Source of the DNA: Dryococelus australis
Taxonomy: Eukaryota > Arthropoda > Insecta > Phasmatodea > Phasmatidae
DNA: 64,000 nucleotides
Reading direction: 5' to 3'
Assembly (NCBI GenBank): GCA_029891345.1
Contig: CM056993.1
Coordinates: 227,796,424-227,860,423 of the forward strand
How positions within the stretch are numbered: the stretch's first letter is position 1; each line of letters begins with the position of its first letter. Of the stretch, positions 45,291-55,979 are shown one piece after another. Made by a program: the position numbers and the translations under genes. The notes under the pieces are model-generated. The model ran no database searches. It saw only the letters and a list, made by a program, of their open reading frames with translations, and was not told the origin of the DNA.

Positions 45291-45645
45291 TGATGCGATA
45301 TATTTATTTATTTCATTATCTGACAGAGATTTTCTAAAGGACCACATAAATGTAAATATTTTATTTGTGGTCATATTGTTATAGTTTTCAAAATATTTTA
45401 CCATGAAGTTGAAAACTTCGGAATATCGGAGCCCAAAATTCTACGCTCCTAATTAACTTTGCCAATTAAATCACATGTCATATTTTACATATATCTAAAA
45501 CATATTAATTAGTTTAAAGGTTATTTAACAATGGGACTAGAATACTAGTCATGTCTTCTGACTGAGGATTGAGAATAGTCCGCCATCTTGGGAGCCAGTA
45601 TGTCGCCACTGTTTTATTCCTAAATTTGATTTTGGAGTCTACCAC
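45291..45645. other. No gene seen
   Basis: AT-rich DNA leading into the 48-50-bp tandem array. Confidence 0.4.
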
Positions 45646-45654
45646 TTTTTTTGT

Positions 45655-46350
45655 GTCCGCCATATTGTTGCGAAAATTTTCCAGTTCCTGCTGTATCAAG
45701 CCATGCCTCCTTGTTTATAGAATTTTCTAGTTCCACCACTTTCATTCCATACTGCCATCTTGTTTCGAGAATTTTCCAGTTCCAGCTACATCATTCCAAG
45801 ACGCCATTTTGTTTCGAGAATCTAACATTTCCTGAGCTGTTATTCCATCTCGCCATCTTGTTTCGAGAATTTTCCACTTCCTGCTCTGTCATTCCATTCC
45901 ACCATCTTCTTTATAGAATTTACTCATTCCTTCTCAGTCATTCCTTCACATGACAGAGGATTAGCCACCATCTTCATTCCTTCACACGATATCTGGTAGA
46001 GGGCCAGAGGACTACCCCCATCCTGTTTTTCTGGAGTTTTCCAGTTCCTTCTCTGTCATTTATTCATATGGCATCTGTCATATAACTAGAGGCATAGCCA
46101 CCATCTTAATTCCTTCACATGGCATCTGGTATAGGTTTTAATAGAACATTTCAGTTCCTGCTCTGTCATTCATTCCTTCACGTGGCATCTGGCAGAGGAC
46201 CAGAGGACTAGCCACCACCTTCATCTCATACCACCATATAGGTTTTAGAATTTTCCAGTTCATGCTTTGTCATTCCATGCTACTACCTTGTTTCAAGAAT
46301 TTTATAGTTCATACTCTGTCATTCCTCCTCTACATCTTGTTTAAAGATGT
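45655..46350 (+). repeat. Tandem array of 48-50-bp units, decaying to the right
   Basis: The unit is roughly CGCCATCTTGTTTCGAGAAT plus TTTCCAGTTCCTGCTCTGTC plus ATTCCAT. Unit starts (CCAT) fall near 45,660, 45,708, 45,755, 45,803, 45,852 and 45,902. Rightward, a longer variant containing TTCCTTCACATGGCATCTGG and CAGAGGACTAGCCACC is interspersed, with period disrupted. The 100-codon frame 45,651-45,953 reads the repeat and is not a gene. Confidence 0.8.
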
Positions 46351-46801
46351 GACATGGGTGCCAGAATTGTTTTAAATGATATATACATTATATATATATG
46401 GGTCTTATTATTTTCATAAATGTTATATGCATCGGTGTGTCTATTGGAGATGTATGTGATCATAAGGTTAACTCCTACAGCAGGTACATTGACTAGCCAT
46501 TGAAAAAAAATTAAATTTTTTAATAATTATAAGATGTGTTCTGAATTTGTTATTAATATAAATTATAAACGGTGTAAGCATGAGTATGTTAATTAGACCA
46601 CAGTCCCAGAAGTCTGGGAAAGTGCTTGCCTACACACTGCTCAATATTATTAGTCCACTTTCATTCTGTCGCAACAATACATTCCAATGACGCATTTACC
46701 AAAGAACAGGATATCCGTGGGCAGCCACAAGTAGATAACAATCTTAGAAACAAAATATTTATATTCTGAAAAAAAAATTTATTAAATAAAATTCTTGTTT
46801 T

Positions 46802-46909
46802 ACAGAAGACGATTTTGGGAAGAAAACTAACTATAAGAAATTTCTATCCTGTTCATACAGGACATATATTTCTTATAGTTAGTTTTTTTTTTTCAATATC
46901 GTCTTCTGT
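46802..46909. repeat. 108-bp hairpin (foldback element or hairpin RNA candidate)
   Basis: Nested inverted arms: ACAGAAGACGAT (46,802-46,813) with ATCGTCTTCTGT (46,898-46,909); AACTAACTATAAGAAAT (about 46,826-46,842) with ATTTCTTATAGTTAGTT (about 46,867-46,883); and TCCTGT/ACAGGA near the loop. The A/T runs beside the middle arms also pair. No terminal target duplication is evident. Confidence 0.8.
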
Positions 46910-49900
46910 CCGCTTACCGATTCCCTTCTGAAGTTCAGCATGTTTTCCCCCCAATTCGTACTCCTAACAGACCATTGCTGAAACAAATTACCAAAATCTC
47001 TGAAAATCAGTAGAATTGAGGCGCCTAGTGTCAGAACTATCCACGATATTGGATAGTGACATAATGCTGCTGCAATACATTATGAACAAACATAATTTTA
47101 TGAATAAAGTTTTGAATTTAAATAAAAATTTATTTATCTCCCTTTTTAAAAAAGTGTATCGAGTGATATGCCCACGGTTCCATATTTTCAAGGTTAATTC
47201 AATTATGATGTTACAAATATCGTTGAAATAAAGCAAAGTTTTATGAATATAAGTTATATATTTAAGTAACATACTTTCATTAAATTTTATGTATTTTTAT
47301 TTAAATTTTAAAATACACAGGAAAAACCATATTGTGTGACAATCTGCGGACGCATATTAAAAAAAATAACTGGAATATGAAATAATAGCACACCATTGCA
47401 AGCATGTATCCTACGCCATGTTGGATTATATGCTAATATGTATGCATTAAGGGTTTTTAGATGTTTGTACAGCACAGAAAATGTCTATCATAGCATTTTA
47501 TTTGTATTATGTATTTTGTCGTTATTGTTGTGTTGAATTGGCTTTGACGTGCTCATGTTATATCGACTTGCTGACAAATTCCCAGTGCGACAAACGAACT
47601 GAAGATCTGCCGCGGAGGGGCCGGGGCGCGTACCGGCGACCCCTCGACCAAGTCGGCTACCCTACACCTGAGGTATAGGGGCAGGGCTAAATCTGAGCTA
47701 CGAAGCCAAGCTGGAAAATGAGAGGAAAATATACTTGCATATATTTCTTTTGGAAATCTTGAAGATTTAAATTGAATTACTTTACTTCTGTCTTTGGTTT
47801 TATTGGTTGCATTAGGATTATTGAAACGAATAGTACACATGAGTTCACTCTATTCACCACTCTATATGCAGTTTAAACCTTCAAACAGAGCGCTGTGATG
47901 ATTAACTGAAAACGAAATGAATGACGTAAAAACGGAATGAAAGCCAGAATGTTCATAATACCTCATTAAATTGTGTTTTGAAAGAATAAACCAACTTTAT
48001 AAAGCATCTTGTGTTGGTTTTATTAGTTTATTCGTTGATATTTTACTTGATACACTTTGTTTAATGGCCATTTATAAACGTTGTTCGATGGCCATTTTTG
48101 AACGATGTTTAACTGAACCATCCGTTAAAATACAAACCATTGAAAAACAGTGAAAAAAAAACTAATAAATCAGTGGATAAATTCCATTGAATCTATAAGC
48201 GAAGGAAATCTGGCATTTTGTCACTGATTCGCCACTTGAATTCACTGAAGTGACTGTTGAATCATTGAGATACTGATTCAAAAATATAATTTACTTACAA
48301 CATAATAACATGTTTTATTCTTTTTACCTACAAAAGTAATCGTAAATAAATAACCGTATACTTCAACATTTTGGTAAATAAAGAACACATAAAAAAAATT
48401 CCGTGTTATATTTGTTTAACTACTGCCGAAAATCACTTCCCTTAAATAAAATTGATTTCGTAAAAATTCTGAGAAACAAATTAAATCAGAACGAAAAAAA
48501 ATAATGAAAAATAGATCTTAAATAAATTAAAAGTTACATAATACAGGGGTTAAAACAAACATTCAGTACTATAGGTAAGCTTACTTTGACTTATGTTGGA
48601 AAGACCAATTTTAAAAGTTTTGCAGCCGAGAATTTTCGCCACTAAGTAAGCACTAGTGTTGCATGCCTACCACATTTTTCACTATTTCCTACGTTAAAGA
48701 ACTGGAAAATTGTGATAAAAATAAATCAAATATTAAAAAACTTCGAAACTAAGTGAAATATTTATCTTTTGTCATTTACGTAGGTTAAAAGTGTACATTC
48801 AAAAGTGACGTCTTTGGAACACAGCGCACCCTAGCGGCGGACATTTTTCCTACACCAAACTCTCCCATAAGGAATCTCGTTTTGTTCCTAACCTGAGGAG
48901 AACTAACCTTACTTAGTATGGGTTAAGTCACCATTTGGCACAAATCGACATCACCGCTGTCTAGCCGACAGGTTTGATAATAAATGAAATTGATACCCTC
49001 TAGTGGCAGATGTAGAAAATACGAGTTTCCAGTGCACTCTGGTGGATTATACTGAAAACATTAGCAATCAGAGCAACCTAGTGGGCAAGTGCCGAGATAG
49101 ACAGTGGTCGGAAGTGGGCGAACAGGAGACAGTGAAGCTGGGTGAGGGGTCCAGTGTGATGTCAAACTATTGATTAGTAGTATGGGTGGAGATGATGAGG
49201 GCAGCCGACAGATCGGCTGACTAGATAACCACTAAAAAACTAGAGAGGGGTGGGGGCAGTCGGATTCTGGTCGCCATACTGGAAAGAGCATGTTCTAAAG
49301 TTTGTTACAAATATTTCGAGTTTCTAAAAGTATTTTAGTACTATTTCCGATTTTTTTGCAACAATTCATGATTTCTCGGCTTCAAGGTCAAGGTTAAGGT
49401 CAAACGTCGAACGTACGCACGATTGAGTGACTTCATTCAATATGGCGGTCGTGTCAATAATGTAAACAAACATGGCCGTTGTCATCATCGCGGGAGTCAT
49501 GAATCGATCTTGCTGCTTTGTCGACTTTTTCAAGAAGTCTTGAATCCACCTTGCTCACTTATGAAATTTTCAAGAATTATTTAATTCACTTTGCTGATTT
49601 GCAGACGTGAGCTGATAGAGAAGTAAAACAAATCGAACCATTTTTCGTTCCTAATTGAGTGGAAAAGAACGGATTTTGGAGTTAACTCGTAGAGTTCTAA
49701 AATTATATTGTTATAAAACGGGAAATTTTGACTGTCATCACACCATAAGATGGCTGCCGGCTGACCGGTCTTTTACCGGCTTATAACTACTCTTCATGAT
49801 CCGATGTCCCAAGATGTTGACTTTAATTATACCAGCTTAATGTATAATTTTATCGCCAGAAAGATCAACAATAATCATCGAAATATCAGTTTTTAAAATT

Positions 49901-50880
49901 TTACATTACAAGAATTTGTTAAATATTAATTTTATTACTATGTACCATTTTATTGAAACAATTTTAACAAATTTTAGAAGATATTTTTATACGCCTATAG
50001 AATTATTTCATGTTTCTTAAAATCTAACTAATAATTAATGGTTTTGCTAAATATTCAAACATAGAAAATAATGTAAGAAGTATAAAATGTCAATAATTTA
50101 CAAAAAAAAATGTATGTCTTATTTTAAATTTTTTCGTTGTACCACATAGAATGAAATGAATGATTATCAATGATTAGTTATGATAAAACATTTGATCTGG
50201 TATACTTACATGCAATAACTTAGAAGTCACTATTAACCCCTAAATTCTTGTTTAGAAATACGACATATGACTTAATTTTATTATTCACTATACTCGGTAT
50301 GATTACAATGCATTACATTCGTTAGTGTGAGAATATACATGGTTACCTGTTCGCGGTTTTGGTTAGTTTATTATGCTCTGTCCAGGAGATGTTTTATGAA
50401 GCTAATTGAATGCTTATAGGAAATATCTAAGCCTGGACATGAAACAGCTAATCATTATGTCAGGTTGGTTTGTAAGCCGCTATCTCATGCTGGCCGATAG
50501 CTCTAAATGTTCTCGGTTTCCGAGATCTAATTATTTCGAAGTCTATGAATATTGAAATATTAGCAGATGGTATGTTTGCCATTTTCAGGAAATCAGTAAA
50601 CACGTGGTTTAACCAGTTGTTCTTATTTTCGTATTGTTTTGGCTGATTTGCCAGTCGGAGACTTTCCTTCGTCTACTGTCCGTCCATTTTATCTGAAAAC
50701 ACTAGATGAAGTATGCCTTGTTATTGACGATTAAATATACACACCTTTGTTTTTATTTTGTACCTATCTTTCGTAATGCTGTGTTGTAACTTGTAATTGG
50801 TTGTAATTTCTCTCGCAAATAATTAAAGTTGAAAATGTATCAACATTTTTAAGCGAAATTTTGCAAAGCAGTTTCAGAAG
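46910..50880. other. No gene seen
   Basis: A 4-kb AT-rich stretch. A small GC-rich island lies at 47,605-47,700 (GAGGGGCCGGGGCGCGTACC). ACCCTCTAGTGGC-like words recur near 48,827 and 49,000. No frame or domain is convincing. Confidence 0.35.
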
Positions 50881-50889
50881 AGTCGTTTG

Positions 50890-51253
50890 TTAGGGCTGAA
50901 AGTTTATTTTCACGATTTCGCCCACAAATATTTTCTCCAGTACTGGTGCTGAATCTCCTACGAGATTAACAAATACATGCCTTGTGACAGCAGTGTGCAG
51001 AAAAACCGGTCTTGACAGCAACTTCCTAGCACGTAAATCTCGTAAGTGGCGTGCATCTAGACATGAACCTACAACGCCGGCCCGCTTTTTCATTAAATGT
51101 AAAGGAAGCGACAGACAAGAAGCAGATGATACAACTAGACCTATCTTGCGCTGTCACTGACTGTAAAGAATAACGGTCAAAGTTGCTCCAGTTCATCTGC
51201 AGGCACATAAACAACAGACCTACTCTCGGAAGGGGAGTATAATAACCGCCCAC
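50890..51253 (-). other. Unrecognised overlapping minus-strand frames
   Basis: Two frames (51,253-51,026 and 51,093-50,890) overlap on the minus strand in a somewhat GC-richer patch. Neither shows a domain, and no start or splice evidence joins them. Confidence 0.2.
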
Positions 51254-51434
51254 AACTTCACAGTGTACTTCATTATGCCGACAGCAAGTGTTTCGTTCTA
51301 GAACGCGAAACCAAAGTGCGAAGACACTTTTGTTTCAAATATGATTTAACACCTTGCCGTTTGTTTCCTGCAACAGCATTTCTGATACGATACATATTGC
51401 CCGTCTAAACACAGAAGAAAAGTGAATGTTACTA

Positions 51435-51859
51435 TAGGTTGTTCACGGTAACATGAGCATTTTTGAAAGTACTGCTTAAGATCTACTTGTATGCACATTG
51501 TGTATTCTTCCACCTCATGCAAAATTAACATTGCCACGGACCTCGTCACTTTATTCATGCGTCGGTCAAGTGTCACTGTAGTTATTACAGAAGAAAATGT
51601 TTTACAAATCTACTCATTTTTACACTTCTATGAATTAAAAAAAGAAACAGAAAGTGAAACGAATAATTTAAGTTATCACACATGGTAACTTGACACTTCT
51701 GATTTTAATTTTTAGATATGGAAGAACTTTCCCTTCATCGTTACTAACTTTACTGGCCACCATGTTACTCAGTTCGCCCGTTAAAATGTATACAGGTAGG
51801 GATAGTGACTGTTTTCAAAGGTTAATTTCAAAAGAGCTCACTTTATGATGAATAGCTTT
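51435..51859. mobile_element. MITE family M1, copy 4 (longer)
   Basis: Left end TAGGTTGTTCACGGTAAC; right end reverse complement AAGCTATTCATCATAAAGTG then GAGCTC. Flanked by TA on the left (51,433-51,434) and a possible TA on the right. At 425 bp it is nearly twice the length of the others, from an insertion or a different internal variant. Interior GTTAAAATGTATACA matches copy 3. Confidence 0.7.
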
Positions 51860-52027
51860 TAGAATTGTAATTTACACATTCCGTGATGCAAATATTATGA
51901 TACGTAATATACTTTACTAGAGGAAATAGTATTTAGAATGATTTCTACAGATTTAACTGCATTTCGTACAGATATTAAATTATGTCCTCTTGTTTGCAGC
52001 CGACAACTTAGACACTACTCAGGAGTA

Positions 52028-52290
52028 CAGTGTATACATCCTGCCCAATTAAGTGCCTTCCGAGCTCATCAAACTTATACCATTACTATTGTCCAGATGC
52101 CTAGAAGTTTGTCGTTGCTTCAGTGTATACATCCTGCCCAATTAAGTGCCCTTCCGAGCTCATCAAACTTATACCACTACTATTGTCCAGATGCCTAGAG
52201 GTTTGTCACGGCTTCAGTGTATACATCCTGCCCAATTAAGTGCCCTTCCGAGCTCATCAAACTTATACCACTACTATTGTCCAGATGCCT
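52028..52290 (+). repeat. 93-94-bp tandem triplication
   Basis: CAGTGTATACATCCTGCCCA starts at 52,028, 52,121 and 52,215. Copies two and three are almost identical; the first has a one-base deletion (GTGCCTTCC for GTGCCCTTCC) and a few substitutions. The unit ends GTCCAGATGCCTAGAGG, TTTGTC. Frames running through it repeat the same peptide because of the repeat. Confidence 0.95.
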
Positions 52291-52755
52291 TGACGAAACT
52301 GTAATGAGTCTGTGCGTCAGACAAACCAACTATGAACATAAGTGTACACATTTTTGTGCGAAGTATATTTGTGTCTACGTATATTTAAATATATTTTCTC
52401 TGCATTGTCTTTGTACGAATATCGCCTCAAAATACATTTAAAAGTAAGGATACGCTCTCAGAAAAGTTACAACTAGCCCTACAAATAATCTAATGCCAGT
52501 TTCTCACAATAGAATTCTAGTAGTAAATAATAATTTTTAAAATTTATTTTCATTTAACATTACTAACGAATATCAAAAATTATTCATGCCTTACTTCCAC
52601 AATCCCTTCATTACTATTCCGGCTCACCCACATGGCGCTAACCTTTATGTTACAGAATTATTCCTCTCGGGTAGTCACTGGATGAATTTCGTATGGAGTC
52701 GGTTAGAATTATGAAGTTATCAGCCATCCGTATGGTATGGCGTTTGCGACATTTA

Positions 52756-52930
52756 TACGCTCTTCGCGGCAAAGTGAGAACTTTTTATGACCCTGCTTTT
52801 TTTTCTTTCAGCAAGTTTCTATCTTCCCACCATAATTTAATATAAACATTACCATGCGAGTAATAAACACAGTATATCTACATATATGTCAACACTCTCA
52901 AAAGTTATCTTCCCTTATTTATAGTACACA
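52756..52930. mobile_element. MITE family M1, copy 5, one end missing
   Basis: TACGCTCTTCGCGGCAAAGT, then GAGAACTTTTTATGACCCT, is an M1 end preceded by TA (52,754-52,755). The segment CAACACTCTCAAAAGTTATC matches the reverse complement of the interior of copy 2, so this copy is in the opposite orientation. The other inverted repeat was not found before the SINE at 53,007. Confidence 0.65.
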
Positions 52931-53006
52931 ACTGCCTATCCATAGTGTTTACACGTATTATACGTATCAGACAGCGCAATTGCTATGCGAATATCAATTT
53001 AAATAT

Positions 53007-53265
53007 AGGGGTCACAGTGTTGTAGTGGTTAAACTACTCGCCTCCCACCAAACGAACGGGGTCCGATTCGCGGCGGGTTCGCTCCCGGATTTTTCGCTTG
53101 TGGGAATTGGGCAGGACGATGCCGCTGGTCGGCGGGTTTTTCTCAGGAATATCCTGTTTACCCCACCCTTGCATTCCGGTGCTGCTTTATGCTATCCTCC
53201 CATCACCCTCAGCGGCTCTCCAGACCTAGATGTTAAGAGCCGCTCAAATCTCTTCGTCTGCTCAG
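53007..53265 (+). repeat. tRNA-derived SINE (family A), full length
   Basis: Head GGGGTCACAGTGTTGTAGTG with A-box region GTAGTGGTTAAACTACTCGC, body GGACGATGCCGCTGGTCGGC, CATTCCGGTGCTGC and end TGTTAAGAGCCGCTCAAATC. The 149-codon frame 52,854-53,303 is a SINE artefact. Confidence 0.85.
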
Positions 53266-53944
53266 TTAAAATGAAAGCCCCGCTTCTCTATATTATATGG
53301 TAGGTAAGGACGTTTTAATATTTATATGATCATTCATTTTCAGTATTTATTGTAATATGTCATGTTTAATTATAGTTCGGAAAAATCTATTATATTTTTT
53401 AACCTGTTCATTGATGTCCACCCACACTTATACACAGATCTTGAGTGAGTATTGACCTTACCATATATCTGTTACTTGTATATTTAGGTTGTCATTAGCA
53501 TTGCAGTTTTCGTATGTGTGTAGTAAATATACGTGCATTTATCGGTTAGGAACTCAGCTTAAGTTACTGTATCTTGTATTATGTTGGCTTTCTATTTCCT
53601 CCGAACGTGCAACCTTTTTATCAAGGCCCACAGTGCAAAACTTGTATGTTCGACGATTTGCATTTTTGCAAAAAAATCTTTAAGTGGTTTTTGGTATTCT
53701 TTCATTTTGGAATGATGTGCTCTGTGCCTTCGCCTATTTTGTTGGCAAATTGATTACCGTCGAAATATAAATTAGTTGTAATTTATGGAACCCTTCAGCA
53801 AGTGAAGGGCTACTCATCATTATCAGACGAGAAGAGAGCGCCACGGGAGCAATGTCCGCAGACTTGTTCCAGCTCCAGTCTTAGTCATGTGGAAACACTG
53901 GTTAACCTGCGACTAATTGCTACACAAACAAAACCTTCATAACA

Positions 53945-54125
53945 TTAACTGCAAGTGTTTACTGTTCCCGCCTGTAAAAATTCCCTTAGATCCAAGTAGC
54001 GGATGTTTGTTTTTTTGCGTCTTTTATCAAAATTGTCGACTAAAATGGTTAATTTACCTAAAATACCCTCTCATTTGCAATCGGTTATCTGTAGTAAACA
54101 TCTGATTATGGTTTTAAGATCTTCG
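53945..54125 (+). pseudogene. THAP-domain-like relic
   Basis: Plus-strand islands in shifting frames follow THAP order: TVPACKNS, then GCLFFCVFYQNCRLKWL (with the family Trp), then ICSKH in the next frame (TGT AGT AAA CAT, about 54,091-54,102). A stop and at least two frame changes separate them. The Cys, Trp and CSKH spacing is what suggests THAP, a zinc-dependent DNA-binding domain of host regulators and P-like transposases. No transposase body was found next to it. It is not obviously the same sequence as the minus-strand THAP-like exon at 10.6 kb. Confidence 0.4.
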
Positions 54126-54612
54126 TATCAAAATACATAAAGAATAACATCTTCAGGTAATATCGAAGAGTACTGTTACCAGAAAATTGGAAAAAAGTAC
54201 GAAAGTTATTTACCTTTAGACTGGAACTTTTCTGAATTTACAGGGAAGTTACCGGAAAATTTTTTTGTAGGTCGAGTCCTAGTTTAGAGTAACTCGTCTT
54301 TTTTTTTTTGCTGTTGGTATAGTCTGATGGTACTGGATCCAAAGGTCTAGAGATATGGCAGATGTTCCTAACGTATAACCAATGTATTTATACCACACTG
54401 ATAGCTGGATCTCCTTATTGTGTGGATTCTACTTAGTTCTCTCTCTTTAATCATATATAGTTGTTTCAGTATAAGAAGTGGCCGTGATGTTTCATGGTAT
54501 TAATGAACTTCATCGGGCAAACTTCATTCAATAGTTTCCAATATGACACTAGTAAAGGCACGTGCCATATGTAAACAGTCTACAACATTGGAAGACAGTG
54601 TAGAGTTGGAAG
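54126..54612. other. No gene seen
   Basis: AT-rich DNA between the THAP-like relic and a minus-strand SINE. Confidence 0.4.
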
Positions 54613-54845
54613 TTAAGAGAGTGAGTGGAGAGATTTGGGTGGCTCTTAACAGCGATGTCTTGAGAGCCGATAAGGGTGATTGAAGGGAATATAGAGGGAC
54701 GCCGGAATGAAGGTGGCGGGGAAACGGGAGATCACCAAGAAAACCCGCCAACCAACGACATCGTCCGGCACGATTCCCACTTGCGAAAATGCGGTGACCC
54801 AGCTGGGTATTGAACCCGGTTCGGCTTGGTGGGAGGCGAGCGGAA
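54613..54845 (-). repeat. tRNA-derived SINE (family A), 5' truncated
   Basis: The minus strand starts within the head at CGCTCGCCTCCCACCAAGCC, retains the B-box region GAACCGGGTTCAATACCCAG and continues to the end block AAATCTCTCCACTCACTC. The A box is missing. The minus frame 54,524-54,865 reads the SINE. Confidence 0.8.
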
Positions 54846-55979
54846 ACTAAGGGAGCTGTAAACAATTGTGGCGTTAGTAAGGTAATAGAGATATGCGTGC
54901 AAGTAGGAAGTGAAATTTATATTGACTGTAGCAGAGGATCACTAATAAAGGAACTCTCAACATATTTCGTACATCACCAACAGAACGCCGCACGAGGAGG
55001 AATTGTCGTTCTAGTGACAAATTTAACCCAATGATTTCCTTCTGGTCTTGCTCAAAAACGGTCAACTTATCGAAAAAAACAGAGGACCACTGGCGAGCCA
55101 CAAAAGAGCCGACTAGAAAATTTACAAATTCCTTAAAGAAATGTTAGCAAAGCAGAGGTGATGAGTGGTCAATTGAGGTCGTGGGGGGAGAATAGAATAC
55201 ATACTAAGTGATTGACATGCGGTCGACTGCGTGTTTTGCTAAACATGCAGTGAGTGTTTTCGAACTGGCCGTTAAATTTCACAGAAATATTGCTGTGTAA
55301 CCGTAGAATAAAAGCCATTCTGGCGGTCCCATAACGAAAAGCAACAATTGGCTTTTGTTAAATCTTGTACTCAAAATAAAGGTGAGGATCAAATTAGTAT
55401 ATCTGTTATTCTATTTGTCATTGAGAATGAAATAAATGGCAGTGATGAATGAGATTATTGCAGAATATACAAGAAAAAGACGTTATATGAAATGTATGGT
55501 AGTGACATAATAGTACTATACAAAAAAGGAAAACACGATGTTGTGACGATTAATAGACAAGCGAAATTATATTGCGTGAGTACTGTGAGAAACCGAAGTA
55601 AGTAAGTATAGAATCTCACAACATAATGCTTATTGAGGAAGTAAGCAAAGCAATTACAAGAAGTTATCAATATTCTCTATTACATGGATGCAAGTAATGT
55701 CGATTGATTTTTTTTAAATCTTAGATGGTAGGTGGGTTTTGACGTCGCGTTGATAGCTATATCAGAGTTGCGACCAAAAACCTATGCAGTGCTAGTGAGG
55801 AAATTACAAGTGTCCACGTGTCTCACTCGAGACTTGAACCCAGAACACCTCTTACCGTGAGCTCGTGTGCAACAAACTTTATAACGAAGATAGGATTCAG
55901 AACATCAACTTCGATAGTAATCAGTCTAACGATTTTGGTAGACAAAGATTATTAACTTCAAATATTTAGGACTACAGGG
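54846..55979. other. No gene seen
   Basis: AT-rich DNA with short opposed frames (54,810-55,034 plus; 54,874-55,101 minus) lacking domains. Confidence 0.35.

Noticed and set aside
45651-45953. 100-codon plus frame
   Set aside because: It reads the 48-50-bp tandem repeat, whose period explains the repeated peptide.
47605-47700. GC-rich island as an RNA gene
   Set aside because: No rRNA or tRNA motif or stable cloverleaf was recognised.
48820-49080. ACCCTCTAGTGGC-type words as a repeat family
   Set aside because: Matches are short and irregularly spaced, and similar words occur singly elsewhere (5.7 and 10.75 kb).
51938-52441. Frames repeating the peptide CIHPAQLSA
   Set aside because: They are generated by the 93-bp triplication.
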